Notes: generated by a model not told the origin, from the letters alone. Positions 8,707-18,790 are shown, counted from the stretch's first letter. The stretch is 64,000 nucleotides of DNA from Altererythrobacter rubellus (GCF_030284385.1 NZ_CP127221.1:620001-684000), one strand, 5' to 3'. Numbers and translations are program-made.

Positions 8707-9576
8707 ATGCGGACAGTTGGCGTAATCGGCGCAGGCCAAATGGGCACCGGGATTGCCCAGACCGTGGCTCAGCACGGGATGCAAGTCATGCTGGCCGATG
8801 TTGATCTCGCACGGGCAGAAGCGGGCAAAGCGACAATCGAGAAGGCGCTGGGCAAGCTGGTTGGGCGCGGCAAGGTCGAGATCGACCAGGCAGAAGCCAC
8901 TCTCGCCCGGATCACGCCTATTGCCGATTATGCACCAATGGCTGATGCCGGTTTGATCATTGAAGCCGCGACTGAGCGCGAAGAAATCAAGAAAGCTATC
9001 TTCGAATCTGCCGGTGTCGTTCTTGATCCGCAAGCGATCATGGCCAGCAACACCAGTTCGATTCCAATTACCCGTATGGCGAACTTCTTGCCCGACCCAG
9101 CTCGTTTTATCGGCTTGCACTTCTTCAATCCGGTGCCGGTGATGGGCCTAATCGAAGTCATTCCGGGCCTGGCAACGGCAGCGGAAACCACTGCGACAAT
9201 CTCCGCCTTTGCAGAAGGGCTGGGCAAGCAAGTCGTCCTCAGTCAGGATGAACCAGGATTCGTTGTGAACCGCATCCTGCTGCCTATGATTAACGAAGCG
9301 GTGTTTGTTCTGGGCCAGTCAACTGCAAGCATTGCCGATATCGACAAAGGGTGTCGCTTGGGCCTGAATCACCCGATGGGGCCACTGGAGCTCGCTGATT
9401 TTGTCGGGCTGGATACCTGCTTCGAGATTATCAAGGTGCTCTACGAAACGACCGGTGACAGCAAATATCGCCCGGCTCCCTTGCTGGTGAAATATGTCGA
9501 GGCGGGCTGGCTGGGCCGCAAGACGGGCCGCGGTTTCTACGACTACACAGGCGAGGCGCCTGTTCCGACGCGCTAG
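8707..9576 (+). CDS. 3-hydroxybutyryl-CoA dehydrogenase
   Basis: NAD(P)-dependent dehydrogenase of the 3-hydroxyacyl-CoA family, interconverting 3-hydroxybutyryl-CoA and acetoacetyl-CoA. At 289 residues it is a stand-alone enzyme rather than part of a FadB fusion. Visible are the Rossmann GxGxxG ([14 protein letters not shown]), the NTSS motif ([10 protein letters not shown]), the catalytic His within [16 protein letters not shown], and the C-terminal [17 protein letters not shown] helix. ATG 8707 is preferred to TTG 8698, as AAGGGA then sits at a normal distance. Its TAG is immediately followed by the stop of the opposing gene. The exact pathway (PHB or butanoate metabolism) is open. Confidence 0.9.
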   Translation: MRTVGVIGAGQMGTGIAQTVAQHGMQVMLADVDLARAEAGKATIEKALGKLVGRGKVEIDQAEATLARITPIADYAPMADAGLIIEAATEREEIKKAIFESAGVVLDPQAIMASNTSSIPITRMANFLPDPARFIGLHFFNPVPVMGLIEVIPGLATAAETTATISAFAEGLGKQVVLSQDEPGFVVNRILLPMINEAVFVLGQSTASIADIDKGCRLGLNHPMGPLELADFVGLDTCFEIIKVLYETTGDSKYRPAPLLVKYVEAGWLGRKTGRGFYDYTGEAPVPTR

Positions 9577-9915
9577 CTAAAATTCATCTTCCAGATAATA
9601 TTCGTCGCCATCAGCCGGATCAAATTCGTCCGGGGTCGGATCAAAACCGGATGTGTCGTCAATCAAGTCGGTATCCTCTGCCCAGCCATCAATTTCAATG
9701 ACTTCGCTGGACCGTTGCACTTGCCGCATGGGCTGAGGGTTTGCATTGAACTCCTGTCGCGCCGATGCCTTGGCCGCGTTGTTCTCGACGCTCGCCGCCG
9801 CATGCACCAATGCGCCCTCCCGGTCTTCAGAACCGACCAGGATCACGGCACCAAACATGGTCGCGCCAACCATCATCAACGCCTTTTTCGGACTTTGAAA
9901 AATGCTCTTCGACAT
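9577..9915 (-). CDS. Hypothetical acidic single-pass membrane or exported protein
   Basis: Not recognised. The 112-residue product starts with a basic N-terminus and a hydrophobic segment (about residues 12-28, ALMMVGATMFGAVILVG), either a membrane anchor or an uncleaved signal. The rest is polar, and the last 45 residues are strongly acidic, ending DEYYLEDEF. It lies downstream of mutS on the same strand with 26 bases between, so it may be read through from mutS. Its stop codon abuts that of the convergent dehydrogenase gene with no base between. Confidence 0.65.
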   Translation of the reverse strand: MSKSIFQSPKKALMMVGATMFGAVILVGSEDREGALVHAAASVENNAAKASARQEFNANPQPMRQVQRSSEVIEIDGWAEDTDLIDDTSGFDPTPDEFDPADGDEYYLEDEF

Positions 9916-9941
9916 AATACGAAGACATAGCCGATTGGGCG

Positions 9942-12593
9942 TTAACTTTTCGTAGCCCTGGCTTCGGATGATAATTCATACAGAATATCAAGAGCTTCGC
10001 GAGGGGAAAGCGAGTCGATGTCGATCTCTGCCAACCGGTCTACGAGCGTTTCCTGATGTTCCGGCTCACTCTCTTCCAGCGCGGCGAAAAGAGGCAACTC
10101 GCCTAATCCAGCCGCCGAACCGCCCGTTTCCGTCCGGTTTTTCTCCAACTGCTTGAGCACTTGCTTTGCGCGGCTGACGACTTGGTCAGGCACCCCGGCA
10201 AGCCGCGCGACAGCCAGGCCGTAGCTGCGGTCGGCCGGACCTTCGGACAACTCATGCAGCAGAACAAGGTCGCCCTTGTATTCGCGCGCGCGGACATGAT
10301 GCAGCGAGAGTGCTTCACATCGTTCCGCCAGCCTTGCCAGCTCATGATAGTGTGTCGCGAACAGACAGCGGCATTTGATATTTGTGTGGACCGCTTCAAC
10401 CACCGCCCACGCCAGTGCAAGGCCATCATAGGTAGAGGTTCCGCGCCCGACCTCGTCCAGAATAACGAAGCTGCGATCCGATGCTTGGCTCAATATAGCC
10501 GCAGTCTCGACCATTTCGACCATGAAGGTTGAGCGACCGCGCGCAAGATTATCCGACGCACCGACACGGCTGAACAATCGATCCACCAAGCCAATTCTTG
10601 CCGCGTTGGCTGGCACAAATCCACCCGCCTGCGCGAGTAGCACGATCAGTGCGTTCTGCCGCAGGAACGTCGATTTACCGCCCATGTTGGGGCCGCCGAT
10701 CAGCCACAACCGGTCACTCGGCGCCAGCGCGCAATCATTGGCAACAAAGCGATCACCTGCCTTGGAGAGCGCGGCCTCCACTACCGGGTGTCGCCCGCCT
10801 TTGATATCAAGCACCGGATCCTCTTCGATGTCGGGCTTGCACCAACCGCCTTCGGCTGCGCGTTCAGCCTGGCTTGCGCTCACATCGATCCGCGCAAGGG
10901 CTGCGGCGGTTTGAGCGATCGCTTCTCGCGCCGCGTTCACTTCGCCGACCAAATCTTCGAAATGTGCCTCTTCAGCGGCCAAAGAATGGCCACCAGCCTC
11001 GGCAATGCGGCTCGCCTCTTCGTGCAGGTCGACTGAATTGAAACGGACGGCACCGGCCATGGTCTGGCGATGTGTAAAGCCGCTGTCTGGCGCCATCAAA
11101 GCGTCGCCGTGCTTGGCTGGCACTTCGATGAAATAGCCTAGCACACCGTTGTGCTTGATCTTGAGCGATGAAATGCCAGTGTCATCACGATAGCGCGCTT
11201 CCATCGCCGCGATGGCCTTGCGTGCATTACCTGATACCGCACGCAATTCATCGAGGGATGCGTCATAGCCTTCTGCGATGAAGCCGCCATTGCTGCGTTC
11301 GGTTGGCGGAGAATGCACGAGCGCGCGGGTCAGCAAATCCACCAGCGCGCCGTGGCCGCGCAATTGCGGCAGCAGGTTTGCCAGCAGCTTTGGAACATCT
11401 GGCTGGCTTCCCAGAAACAGTTCAATGCGCCGTGCATCGTTTAGCCCGTTACGGATCTGTCCCATATCACGCGGGCTGCCGCGACCTGCGACTATCCGGC
11501 CCAGCGCACGCCCCAGGTCTGGCAGATTACGCATCATCTCGCGAAGTTCTGCTCGATTGAGCGGATCAATATGGAGCCACTGCACCAGTGCCAGACGCGC
11601 TTCGATGGCACCGCGATCAAGCAATGGCGCTGCCAGATCTTCAGCTAGCAATCGCGCTCCGGCTCCAGTCACACAGCGATCTATCGCGCCAATCAAGCTT
11701 CCCTCGCGCTGCCCGGATTGGCTGGAGAGTATCTCGAGGCTTGAACGCGTGGCTTCGTCCATGGCCATGGTCTGTCCCGCATCGCGCTTTTGCGGGGGCA
11801 ATAGCAGGGGCAGCGTGCCGCGCCCGACATGTTCGAGATATTCAATCAGTCCGCCTGCAGCTGCCAGCATGGCGCGAGAAAAATCACCGAAGCCATCAAG
11901 CGTCGCAACCGCGTGTACCCGCTGGAGGCTCGCTTTGCCGTTCTCACTTTCGAATTCGGATTTTGCGCGCGGGATGGCATCATTCGGACTGAATTCGGTG
12001 CCCTCAGGCACAACACATTCGCTGAAGGTTAGTCTTGCCAGCGCTGCATCCAGGGCTTCGAGCGGGCACTCTTCCAGCACCATTTGCCCGGTCGAAATGT
12101 CGCAGCTTGCAATGCCAATGGTGCCGCGCACATCTGCCAAAGCGACCAGCAGGTTAGCCCGCCGCGGCTCAAGCAAAGCCTCTTCGGTCAGCGTCCCTGC
12201 CGTCACAAACCGTACGATGTCGCGCTTCACCAAAGCTTTGCTGACAGGCCTTCCTTCGGCCTTTGCGCGTGCCTTCGATTCTTCAGGCGTTTCTACTTGT
12301 TCTGCTATCGCGACGCGGCACCCGGCCTTGATCAACCGCGCAAGATATCCTTCTGCAGAATGCACAGGCACGCCGCACATCGGGATAGGATCGCCGCCAT
12401 GTTCACCCCGGCTGGTGAGCGCGATATCAAGCACTTCTGCGGCAACCTTTGCATCTTCGAAGAACAGCTCGAAGAAATCCCCCATGCGGTAGAATAGCAG
12501 AGACCCACCTGCTTCGCGTTTGAGTGCAAGATATTGCTCCATCATGGGAGTAACCTTGCCCGATCCGGCAGAAGTGGTTCTGGTTGCGGCCAT
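9942..12593 (-). CDS. mutS: DNA mismatch repair protein MutS
   Basis: Mismatch-recognition ATPase, 883 residues. The N-terminal mismatch domain has the Phe-x-Glu wedge in MGDFFELFFEDA. The C-terminal ATPase has Walker A GPNMGGKST, the signature and Walker B in FVILDEVGRGTSTYDG, and the ATHYHEL switch. All domains (mismatch binding, connector, core, clamp, ATPase) appear intact. It stands without mutL and diverges from maeB across about 110 bases. The acidic hypothetical gene follows it. Confidence 0.97.
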   Translation of the reverse strand: MAATRTTSAGSGKVTPMMEQYLALKREAGGSLLFYRMGDFFELFFEDAKVAAEVLDIALTSRGEHGGDPIPMCGVPVHSAEGYLARLIKAGCRVAIAEQVETPEESKARAKAEGRPVSKALVKRDIVRFVTAGTLTEEALLEPRRANLLVALADVRGTIGIASCDISTGQMVLEECPLEALDAALARLTFSECVVPEGTEFSPNDAIPRAKSEFESENGKASLQRVHAVATLDGFGDFSRAMLAAAGGLIEYLEHVGRGTLPLLLPPQKRDAGQTMAMDEATRSSLEILSSQSGQREGSLIGAIDRCVTGAGARLLAEDLAAPLLDRGAIEARLALVQWLHIDPLNRAELREMMRNLPDLGRALGRIVAGRGSPRDMGQIRNGLNDARRIELFLGSQPDVPKLLANLLPQLRGHGALVDLLTRALVHSPPTERSNGGFIAEGYDASLDELRAVSGNARKAIAAMEARYRDDTGISSLKIKHNGVLGYFIEVPAKHGDALMAPDSGFTHRQTMAGAVRFNSVDLHEEASRIAEAGGHSLAAEEAHFEDLVGEVNAAREAIAQTAAALARIDVSASQAERAAEGGWCKPDIEEDPVLDIKGGRHPVVEAALSKAGDRFVANDCALAPSDRLWLIGGPNMGGKSTFLRQNALIVLLAQAGGFVPANAARIGLVDRLFSRVGASDNLARGRSTFMVEMVETAAILSQASDRSFVILDEVGRGTSTYDGLALAWAVVEAVHTNIKCRCLFATHYHELARLAERCEALSLHHVRAREYKGDLVLLHELSEGPADRSYGLAVARLAGVPDQVVSRAKQVLKQLEKNRTETGGSAAGLGELPLFAALEESEPEHQETLVDRLAEIDIDSLSPREALDILYELSSEARATKS

Positions 12594-12703
12594 TGCTATG
12601 GCCTAACGCGGAGCCATCCGATTCGATACGGGTGATACGCAGCTTTCCCCTATCGCTCTTGATCTGGCTGGTTTACAGGACGCGGCAGATACGGAGGTTG
12701 GCC

Positions 12704-14965
12704 TTGGCCGATAAAGAAAAACTGAGTTTTACGACCCGCGAAGCGCTGTTCTATCACGAGACAATTCGTCCGGGGAAAATCGAAATCATCGCGTCCAAGC
12801 CGATGGCGACGCAGCGCGATCTCAGCCTGGCCTATTCACCCGGTGTGGCAGCACCAGTGGAAGCGATTGCTGCAGACCCCCGGCTGGCGGCCAAATACAC
12901 TGCGCGTTCGAACCTTGTGGCGGTAATTTCAAACGGCACGGCGATCCTTGGTCTCGGCAATCTGGGCGCGCTCGCCTCCAAGCCGGTGATGGAAGGCAAG
13001 GCGGTGTTGTTCAAACGCTTTGCCGACGTCGATTCTATCGACATCGAACTCGACACCGAAGATCCGCAGAAATTCATCGAAGCGGTGGCTCTGATGGAGC
13101 CAAGCTTTGGCGGCATCAACCTGGAAGATATTGCCGCGCCCGAATGCTTCATTATCGAGCAAGCCTTGCGGGAACGGATGAATATTCCCGTCATGCATGA
13201 TGACCAGCACGGAACGGCGATCATCTCAGCCGCCGGCCTTATCAATGCGTGCCACCTGACCGGTCGCGAACTGAAAGATGTGAAGATGGTTGTGAACGGG
13301 GCGGGAGCCTCGGCACTGGCGTGCACATCGCTCGCAAAATCTCTGGGAATCCGTCACGAAAATGTCATCGTGTGTGACCGTGCCGGGCCGATTTATCCCG
13401 GGCGCGAAAATGTCGACCAATGGAAAAGTGCGCATGCGGTGGAAACCGAAGCGCGCAGCCTGGAAGAAGCTTTGGGCGGAGCGGACATCTTCCTTGGACT
13501 TTCCGCGGCGGGTGCTTTGAAGCCGGAATGGGTGAAGAAGATGGCGGACAGGCCAATCATCTTTGCCATGGCCAACCCGACGCCAGAGATCATGCCGGAT
13601 GAGGCGAAGGCTGTCCGTCCTGATGCGATCATTGCCACTGGCCGATCGGATTTCCCGAACCAGGTCAACAATGTGCTGGGATTCCCGTTCATCTTCCGCG
13701 GCGCGCTCGATGTGCAAGCGACCACGATCAATGATGAGATGAAGATTGCCGCGGCGCGTGCCATTGCTCAGCTGGCGCGTGAAACTGTGCCGGAGGAAGT
13801 CGCTGCCGCCTATGGCGAAACGCATGCTTTTGGCGAGGACTACATTATTCCCGCGCCATTCGATCCGCGTTTGATGGAAGTTGTATCTTCGGCCGTTGCC
13901 AAGGCGGCAATGGATTCAGGCGTAGCACTCGCGCCGATTGAGGATCTTGACGCCTACCGTCATTCACTCAAAGCGCGCCTCAACCCCACGACTTCGGTTC
14001 TGACGCAGGTCTATGAAACCGCAAAAGCCAATCCGAAACGTGTGGTCTTCGCTGAAGCGGAAGAGGATGTGGTGCTGCGCGCCGCGATCCAGTTCCGCGA
14101 TTTCGGTTATGGCACGCCAGTGCTGGTTGGCCGCACGGAAAAGGTCAAAGAAAAGCTGGCAGAGCTGGCGGTGGACGACATTGACAGTTTCGAAATCCAG
14201 AACTCGAAAACGTCAGAGCACGTACCGGCGATGAACGAGTATCTCTATAATCGCTTGATGCGCCGGGGCTATACAGAACGTGACGTGGGACGCTTGGTAA
14301 ACCAGGAGCGCAATGTGTTCGCGGCACTGCTCGTAGCGCTGGGCCATGGCGATGCAATGATTTCGGGTCTTACGCGGACCTTTGCTCAGACGGCACGGGA
14401 AGTGAACCTGGTGCTTGATCCCAAGCCAGATGAGATCCCCTACGGCATTCATCTGATGATCGGCAAGAATTACACCGTATTCCTTGCTGATACCACGATC
14501 AACGAACGCCCGAGTGCAGAACAATTGGCCCATATCGCCAGGAAAACCGCAAAAGTGGCGCAACGGTTGGGGCATGAGCCACGCGTGGCATTCCTGAGCT
14601 ATTCGACCTTTGGCAACCCCTCCGGCAAATGGCTCGACAGCATTCGCGGCGCGGTCTCAATTCTCGATGAAGAGAAGCCGAACTTCGAATATGAAGGCGA
14701 GATGGCGCCAGACGCCGCGCTCAATCCCAAGGTCATGGAGCTTTATCCGTTCAGCCGTTTGTCGGCGCCCGCCAATGTGTTGGTGATGCCAGGCCTTCAG
14801 TCGGCAAACCTTTCTGCAAAGCTGCTGCGTGAACTGGCGGGTGCCTCTACGATCGGGCCGATGCTGGTAGGCATGCAGAAACCGGTCCAGATCGCGCCGA
14901 TGACTGCAATCGCCCCGGATGTGCTGACGCTGGCGGTGCTGGCTGCGGCTGGCGTAGTGGATTGA
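12704..14965 (+). CDS. maeB: NADP-dependent malic enzyme with phosphotransacetylase domain
   Basis: Oxidatively decarboxylates malate to pyruvate and CO2 with NADP. The 753-residue product has the MaeB two-part layout: a malic enzyme half (residues 1 to about 430, including SPGVAAP, HDDQHGTAI and NGAGASALA of the Rossmann site) and a C-terminal phosphate acetyltransferase-like half (about 440-753), which is regulatory in known MaeB proteins. I place the start at TTG 12704, giving MADKEK, because GGAGG lies six bases ahead; further upstream sequence does not resemble the family. Confidence 0.93.
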   Translation: MADKEKLSFTTREALFYHETIRPGKIEIIASKPMATQRDLSLAYSPGVAAPVEAIAADPRLAAKYTARSNLVAVISNGTAILGLGNLGALASKPVMEGKAVLFKRFADVDSIDIELDTEDPQKFIEAVALMEPSFGGINLEDIAAPECFIIEQALRERMNIPVMHDDQHGTAIISAAGLINACHLTGRELKDVKMVVNGAGASALACTSLAKSLGIRHENVIVCDRAGPIYPGRENVDQWKSAHAVETEARSLEEALGGADIFLGLSAAGALKPEWVKKMADRPIIFAMANPTPEIMPDEAKAVRPDAIIATGRSDFPNQVNNVLGFPFIFRGALDVQATTINDEMKIAAARAIAQLARETVPEEVAAAYGETHAFGEDYIIPAPFDPRLMEVVSSAVAKAAMDSGVALAPIEDLDAYRHSLKARLNPTTSVLTQVYETAKANPKRVVFAEAEEDVVLRAAIQFRDFGYGTPVLVGRTEKVKEKLAELAVDDIDSFEIQNSKTSEHVPAMNEYLYNRLMRRGYTERDVGRLVNQERNVFAALLVALGHGDAMISGLTRTFAQTAREVNLVLDPKPDEIPYGIHLMIGKNYTVFLADTTINERPSAEQLAHIARKTAKVAQRLGHEPRVAFLSYSTFGNPSGKWLDSIRGAVSILDEEKPNFEYEGEMAPDAALNPKVMELYPFSRLSAPANVLVMPGLQSANLSAKLLRELAGASTIGPMLVGMQKPVQIAPMTAIAPDVLTLAVLAAAGVVD

Positions 14966-15049
14966 GCCAATAGCCGGCAACTTCACAAGATCCCGCGACA
15001 GGATCGTTCGAAAGCATCCAGCCGCATAAAGATTGCTACCGACCCGCGC

Positions 15050-15760
15050 CTATGCGAATTCGTCTTCGCTGACCGACTGGCTCAGGTCGACGTGACAGTG
15101 TTTGGGGTTCGAAGGATCGATCAGCACTGGGACTTCTTTATTCTCGAGAGTTGAGGTGAGGTTGATCCAGATCGGCGGGCTCTTGAAGCTTGTGATTTTA
15201 CCTGTGGCAGGATGCGTTGCTTGTGCGAACACATGATACGGGCTGCGTCCGTTTATTTTAGTACGGTAGTCGCGCTCGCATTGTTGGAAGCTTGCTTGCA
15301 GCGGCACCCCTAACTGCTTCAGGCTGGCAATGATCCGCGTATGCGTGATGCGGAGATAGATTAGCCAGCCACCAATCGCGGCAAAAAGTGATCCAAAGCT
15401 CGCGATCACCAATGGAAACAGAAATCGGGTGGAAAAGCTGTCGATCATGGCATCAGATGGATCCCATGGGTCATAAATAACCTTGACCCGTTCGCCGCGA
15501 GAGAATGCGGCAGGATTGCTGCCGTGCTTGCTGACAAATTCGTATCGAACCCCGCTATTGTCGCGAAACTCGACGACGGGACGGTAGATGAACTTCCCGT
15601 CGTTGTTCCTCCTTCGCTCAATTTCCACGACCTGCCCTTGAGCTTGCTGGCCGTTCGCTGACAGTTGGGATGAATGCCAAAAATTCCACGCTCCGACACC
15701 GGCGAAAAGCAGACCGACCAGAAGAAATATGCTGCCGATCGAGCGGACAACCTTGGGCAT
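15050..15760 (-). CDS. DUF3592 membrane protein
   Basis: A 236-residue protein with an N-terminal membrane segment (about residues 5-24), a soluble region with the DUF3592 pattern (GQVVEIERRRNNDGKFIYRPVVEF...GERVKVIYDPWDP), a second membrane segment near 110-135 and a C-terminal soluble part of similar beta-rich character. ATG 15760 is chosen over GTG 15769 because a GGAG site is correctly spaced from it. No function is known for the family. It is convergent with maeB and stands alone. Confidence 0.75.
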   Translation of the reverse strand: MPKVVRSIGSIFLLVGLLFAGVGAWNFWHSSQLSANGQQAQGQVVEIERRRNNDGKFIYRPVVEFRDNSGVRYEFVSKHGSNPAAFSRGERVKVIYDPWDPSDAMIDSFSTRFLFPLVIASFGSLFAAIGGWLIYLRITHTRIIASLKQLGVPLQASFQQCERDYRTKINGRSPYHVFAQATHPATGKITSFKSPPIWINLTSTLENKEVPVLIDPSNPKHCHVDLSQSVSEDEFA

Positions 15761-15897
15761 AACGGGCACTCCAAAGAATTTGCCGGCTGCCGGGACAACA
15801 ATGTCGCAGTCCTTCCGGTTCTCGGGTTAATTCCTAATAATTTACAGCCTGTTACCCGTTTGTCTTTGGGCGCGATTTTGCGACGACAGTTCGCAAA

Positions 15898-16602
15898 CTA
15901 GGGCAACCGACGATAGCGGAAGTACCAAACTTCGTGCCCGTAAACTGTACGCGCCTTGTGTTCATAGCGGGTCTCGCACCAGCCCGACGGGCGGTTTTCC
16001 CAGCTGTCACGCCCTTTGACCTGCCATTCGAATTTGTCGGTGTGGCGCTGCATCACCATCAGCGCGTGACGCAGATAGACATCGTGGTCTGTCCCGAAGC
16101 GGAATTCACCGTCGGGTTTCAGTTTGTCAGCAAACAGTTTCACCGGGCCGTCGTTCATCATCCGGCGCTTGGCATGCTTGTTCTTGGGCCAGGGGTCTGG
16201 ATGCAACAGATAGATCATCGTCAGCGCACCGTCCGGAATGCGTTGCAGCACGTCCAGCGCATCGCCCCAATGCAAGCGCACGTTCGCAAGCGTTTGCTCC
16301 TCGACATGGGTCAATGCTTGCGCGACACCGTTCACAAACGGTTCTGCACCGATAAACCCGTGATCAGGCAACAGGTCAGCGCGATAGGCCAGATGTTCAC
16401 CGCCGCCAAATCCGATTTCGAAATGTAGCGGCCGATCATGTCCGAACAGGATCTCGCTAGTCACAGGGCCTTCAGCTGGCACTGCGATCTGCGGCAGCAG
16501 GTTGTCGACCAACCCTTGCTGGCGCGCGCGCAGCGGCTTGCCCTGACTCCTGCCATAGAGCCGGTTAAGCGTCGTCGGATCACCTTCTTTGAATGCAGAC
16601 AT
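15898..16602 (-). CDS. trmB: tRNA (guanine-N7-)-methyltransferase
   Basis: SAM-dependent enzyme that makes m7G46 in the tRNA variable loop. The 234-residue product shows the SAM site (FEIGFGGGEH), the TrmB motif YLLHPDPWPKNKHAKRR, and FGTDHDVYLRHAL. ATG 16602 (MSAFKEGDPTTLNRLYGRS) matches where family members begin; the frame stays open further upstream, but that part would overlap the promoter region of the divergent channel gene. In many relatives trmB follows metK; here it is separate. Confidence 0.93.
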   Translation of the reverse strand: MSAFKEGDPTTLNRLYGRSQGKPLRARQQGLVDNLLPQIAVPAEGPVTSEILFGHDRPLHFEIGFGGGEHLAYRADLLPDHGFIGAEPFVNGVAQALTHVEEQTLANVRLHWGDALDVLQRIPDGALTMIYLLHPDPWPKNKHAKRRMMNDGPVKLFADKLKPDGEFRFGTDHDVYLRHALMVMQRHTDKFEWQVKGRDSWENRPSGWCETRYEHKARTVYGHEVWYFRYRRLP

Positions 16603-16707
16603 AGCGCAGCCGATTGGCGAAGCGCGAGCCAATTGTCCAGTCAGGCTTTGCGATCCGGACGCTGGGCTAGGGGTTGAGGTGCCTTCACAAGTCCCTATAT
16701 CCGGCGC

Positions 16708-17919
16708 GTGTTTGAACAAATCACTACATATCTGTCGGGGCTCGCCCCATGGGCGCAGTCAGCGGTTGGTCTTGTAGCGCTCGCGCTGCTTTCATTGACC
16801 GTCAATTATATTCTCAAAGACGTGATCCTCAGAATCGCCGAGCCCTATCTCGACGGAAAAACCAAAACGATAGACAAAGCGGCGGCCTGGCTCGCAACAG
16901 TGGCGCCATTGCTGATCATATCGCGCGGCATTGCCTACGTGCCCAACTTGCCGGCCGAGATCTACGATGGCGTCAGGAATATCGCACAGGCGCTGATTGT
17001 GGTGTCTGTCGCTATGGCGATCGTTCTTGCTCTTGCTTACGCAAACGAGCTCTACGAGCGGCTTCCACGGTCCAAGAATCGCCCGATCAAAGGCTTTATC
17101 CAGGTCATAAAGATCCTTGTCCTGTGCGGCGCAGCGATCATCATGATCTCGGTACTGATCGATCAGTCGCCTTTGCTTTTGTTGTCCGGCCTTGGGGCTG
17201 TCACTGCCGTTCTGTTGTTAGTGTTCAAGGACACGATCCTCTCGCTCGTTGCATCGGTCCAACTCACGACCAATGACATGCTGCGCGTGGGCGACTGGAT
17301 CGAAATGCCCAGCATGCAGGCTGATGGCGATGTGATCGATATCTCGCTCCACACAGTGAAGGTGCAGAACTTCGACAAGACCATCACGACTATACCAACG
17401 CACAGGCTGGTCTCTGATGCCTATCGCAATTGGCGCGGGATGAGCGATGCCGGGGGCCGCAGGATCAAGCGCGCGCTTACAATCGACCAGAATTCGGTGC
17501 GTTTCATGGACGATGACGAAGTGGCCGCGCTTAAGCGTTTCCGCGTGTTGCGCGACTATCTGGACAAGAAAAAGCAAGAGATCGCCGATTGGAACGAAAG
17601 CGAATTGGCGGGCGAGGACGCGGTAAATGCGCGTCGGATCACCAATATCGGGACCCTGCGCGCCTACATTATCGGCTATTTGAAAAGCCATCCCGAGATC
17701 AATGATGAAGGCTTCACTCTGCTTGTTCGGCAATTGCCGCCAGGGCCGGAAGGGCTGCCGATCGAGATCTATTGCTTCACCTCGACTACGAATTGGGGCG
17801 AGTATGAAAGAATTCAGGCGGATATCTTCGATCACCTCTTGGCGATCCTGCCAGAGTTTGATCTGAAGATATTCCAGGAGCCGAGCGGCGCCGATTTCCA
17901 GCGCGTGCTCACTAACTAA
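16708..17919 (+). CDS. MscS-family mechanosensitive channel, YbdG type
   Basis: A 403-residue inner-membrane protein with about five membrane helices before residue 190, then the MscS pore helix and beta domain (LLVFKDTILSLVASVQLTTNDMLRVGDWIEMP). The segment VIDISLHTVKVQNFDKT and the family-specific loop GGRRIKRAL are characteristic of the YbdG subgroup, which gives miniconductance or osmotic-stress channels. It begins with GTG. Its 3' end is convergent with ctrA, with a weak shared terminator in the 70-base gap. A second, different MscS protein is encoded at 33933-35024. Confidence 0.88.
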   Translation: MFEQITTYLSGLAPWAQSAVGLVALALLSLTVNYILKDVILRIAEPYLDGKTKTIDKAAAWLATVAPLLIISRGIAYVPNLPAEIYDGVRNIAQALIVVSVAMAIVLALAYANELYERLPRSKNRPIKGFIQVIKILVLCGAAIIMISVLIDQSPLLLLSGLGAVTAVLLLVFKDTILSLVASVQLTTNDMLRVGDWIEMPSMQADGDVIDISLHTVKVQNFDKTITTIPTHRLVSDAYRNWRGMSDAGGRRIKRALTIDQNSVRFMDDDEVAALKRFRVLRDYLDKKKQEIADWNESELAGEDAVNARRITNIGTLRAYIIGYLKSHPEINDEGFTLLVRQLPPGPEGLPIEIYCFTSTTNWGEYERIQADIFDHLLAILPEFDLKIFQEPSGADFQRVLTN

Positions 17920-17934
17920 GACCCGAATAGCAAA

Positions 17935-17965
17935 CGGCCCGCTCTCCCTCAGGAACAGCGAGCCG
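17935..17965. terminator. Possible weak bidirectional terminator between the channel gene and ctrA
   Basis: An inverted repeat (CGGCCCGCT / AGCGAGCCG, one wobble pair, loop of 13) sits between the convergent gene ends. The T-run on the minus side is short, so termination strength is uncertain. Confidence 0.35.
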
Positions 17966-17989
17966 CTCAAGTTCCGTCTTGTTGGAAAC

Positions 17990-18685
17990 TTAGGCTGCTT
18001 CAGCAGCTTCTTCCGGGTCACGCAGCACATAGCCGCGGCCCCATACCGTTTCGATATAGTTCTCGCCGCCACCTGCCAGGCTGAGCTTCTTGCGGAGCTT
18101 GCAGATGAAGACGTCGATGATCTTCAATTCCGGCTCGTCCATTCCGCCATACAGGTGGTTGAGGAACATTTCCTTGGTCAGCGTAGTGCCCTTGCGCAGC
18201 GAAAGCAGCTCAAGCATCGCATATTCCTTGCCTGTCAGGTGAACGCGAGCGCCGTCGACTTCAACGGTCTTGGCATCGAGGTTCACTGCCAGCTTGCCAG
18301 TGCGGATGATCGATTGGCTGTGGCCCTTCGAACGACGCACAACAGCGTGGATGCGAGCGACCAGCTCTTCGCGATGGAACGGCTTGGTCACGTAATCGTC
18401 AGCGCCGAAGCCGAAGCTGTGGATCTTGCTGTCCATTTCCGCGATACCCGAAAGGATCAGAACCGGTGTCTGCACCTTGGCAACGCGCAGCTTCTTCAGC
18501 ACGTCATAGCCGTGCATATCCGGCAGGTTCAGGTCGAGCAGAATGATATCGTAATCATACAGCTTGCCCAGATCCAAGCCTTCTTCGCCCAGATCAGTCG
18601 AGTAAACATTAAAACCTTCAGTCGTCAGCATCAGCTCAATAGCCTTTGCTGTTGTCGGTTCGTCCTCAATCAATAGCACGCGCAT
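17990..18685 (-). CDS. ctrA: Cell-cycle response regulator CtrA
   Basis: OmpR-type response regulator, 231 residues, the master regulator of cell cycle, motility and envelope genes in alphaproteobacteria. The receiver domain has the acidic pair near E7-D8, the phosphoacceptor Asp51 (IILLDLNLP), and Lys in DDYVTKPF. The winged-helix domain has [12 protein letters not shown] and the recognition helix [13 protein letters not shown]. The protein is truncated relative to none of the family: it ends EEAAEAA, a short Ala-rich tail. ATG 18685 matches the conserved MRVLLIEDE start. A TTAA-N7-TAAA element lies 91 bases upstream and may mediate autoregulation. Confidence 0.96.
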   Translation of the reverse strand: MRVLLIEDEPTTAKAIELMLTTEGFNVYSTDLGEEGLDLGKLYDYDIILLDLNLPDMHGYDVLKKLRVAKVQTPVLILSGIAEMDSKIHSFGFGADDYVTKPFHREELVARIHAVVRRSKGHSQSIIRTGKLAVNLDAKTVEVDGARVHLTGKEYAMLELLSLRKGTTLTKEMFLNHLYGGMDEPELKIIDVFICKLRKKLSLAGGGENYIETVWGRGYVLRDPEEAAEAA

Positions 18686-18775
18686 GGGTGGTTTCCCCTT
18701 TGCCCCAGACTTGTGGTAACCCTTCCTAAAGAGTGGTTGCCGTGAATTAACCACACGAGGTCTCAACGAAAAAGG

Positions 18776-18790
18776 TTAATTTCCCGTAAA
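18776..18790. promoter_or_regulatory. Candidate CtrA box upstream of ctrA
   Basis: TTAATTTCCCGTAAA matches TTAA-N7-TTAA with one mismatch, 91 bases before the ctrA start codon. CtrA autoregulation is established in Caulobacter; its occurrence here is inference. It lies in the 173-base space between rpoN and ctrA. Confidence 0.45.

Noticed and set aside
9941..9955. TTAACTTTTCGTAGC as a CtrA site
   Set aside because: It is the end of mutS coding sequence and matches only one half-site.
11278..12492. A 404-residue open frame antisense to mutS
   Set aside because: Ser/Arg-rich translation typical of an antisense frame; mutS is complete beneath it.
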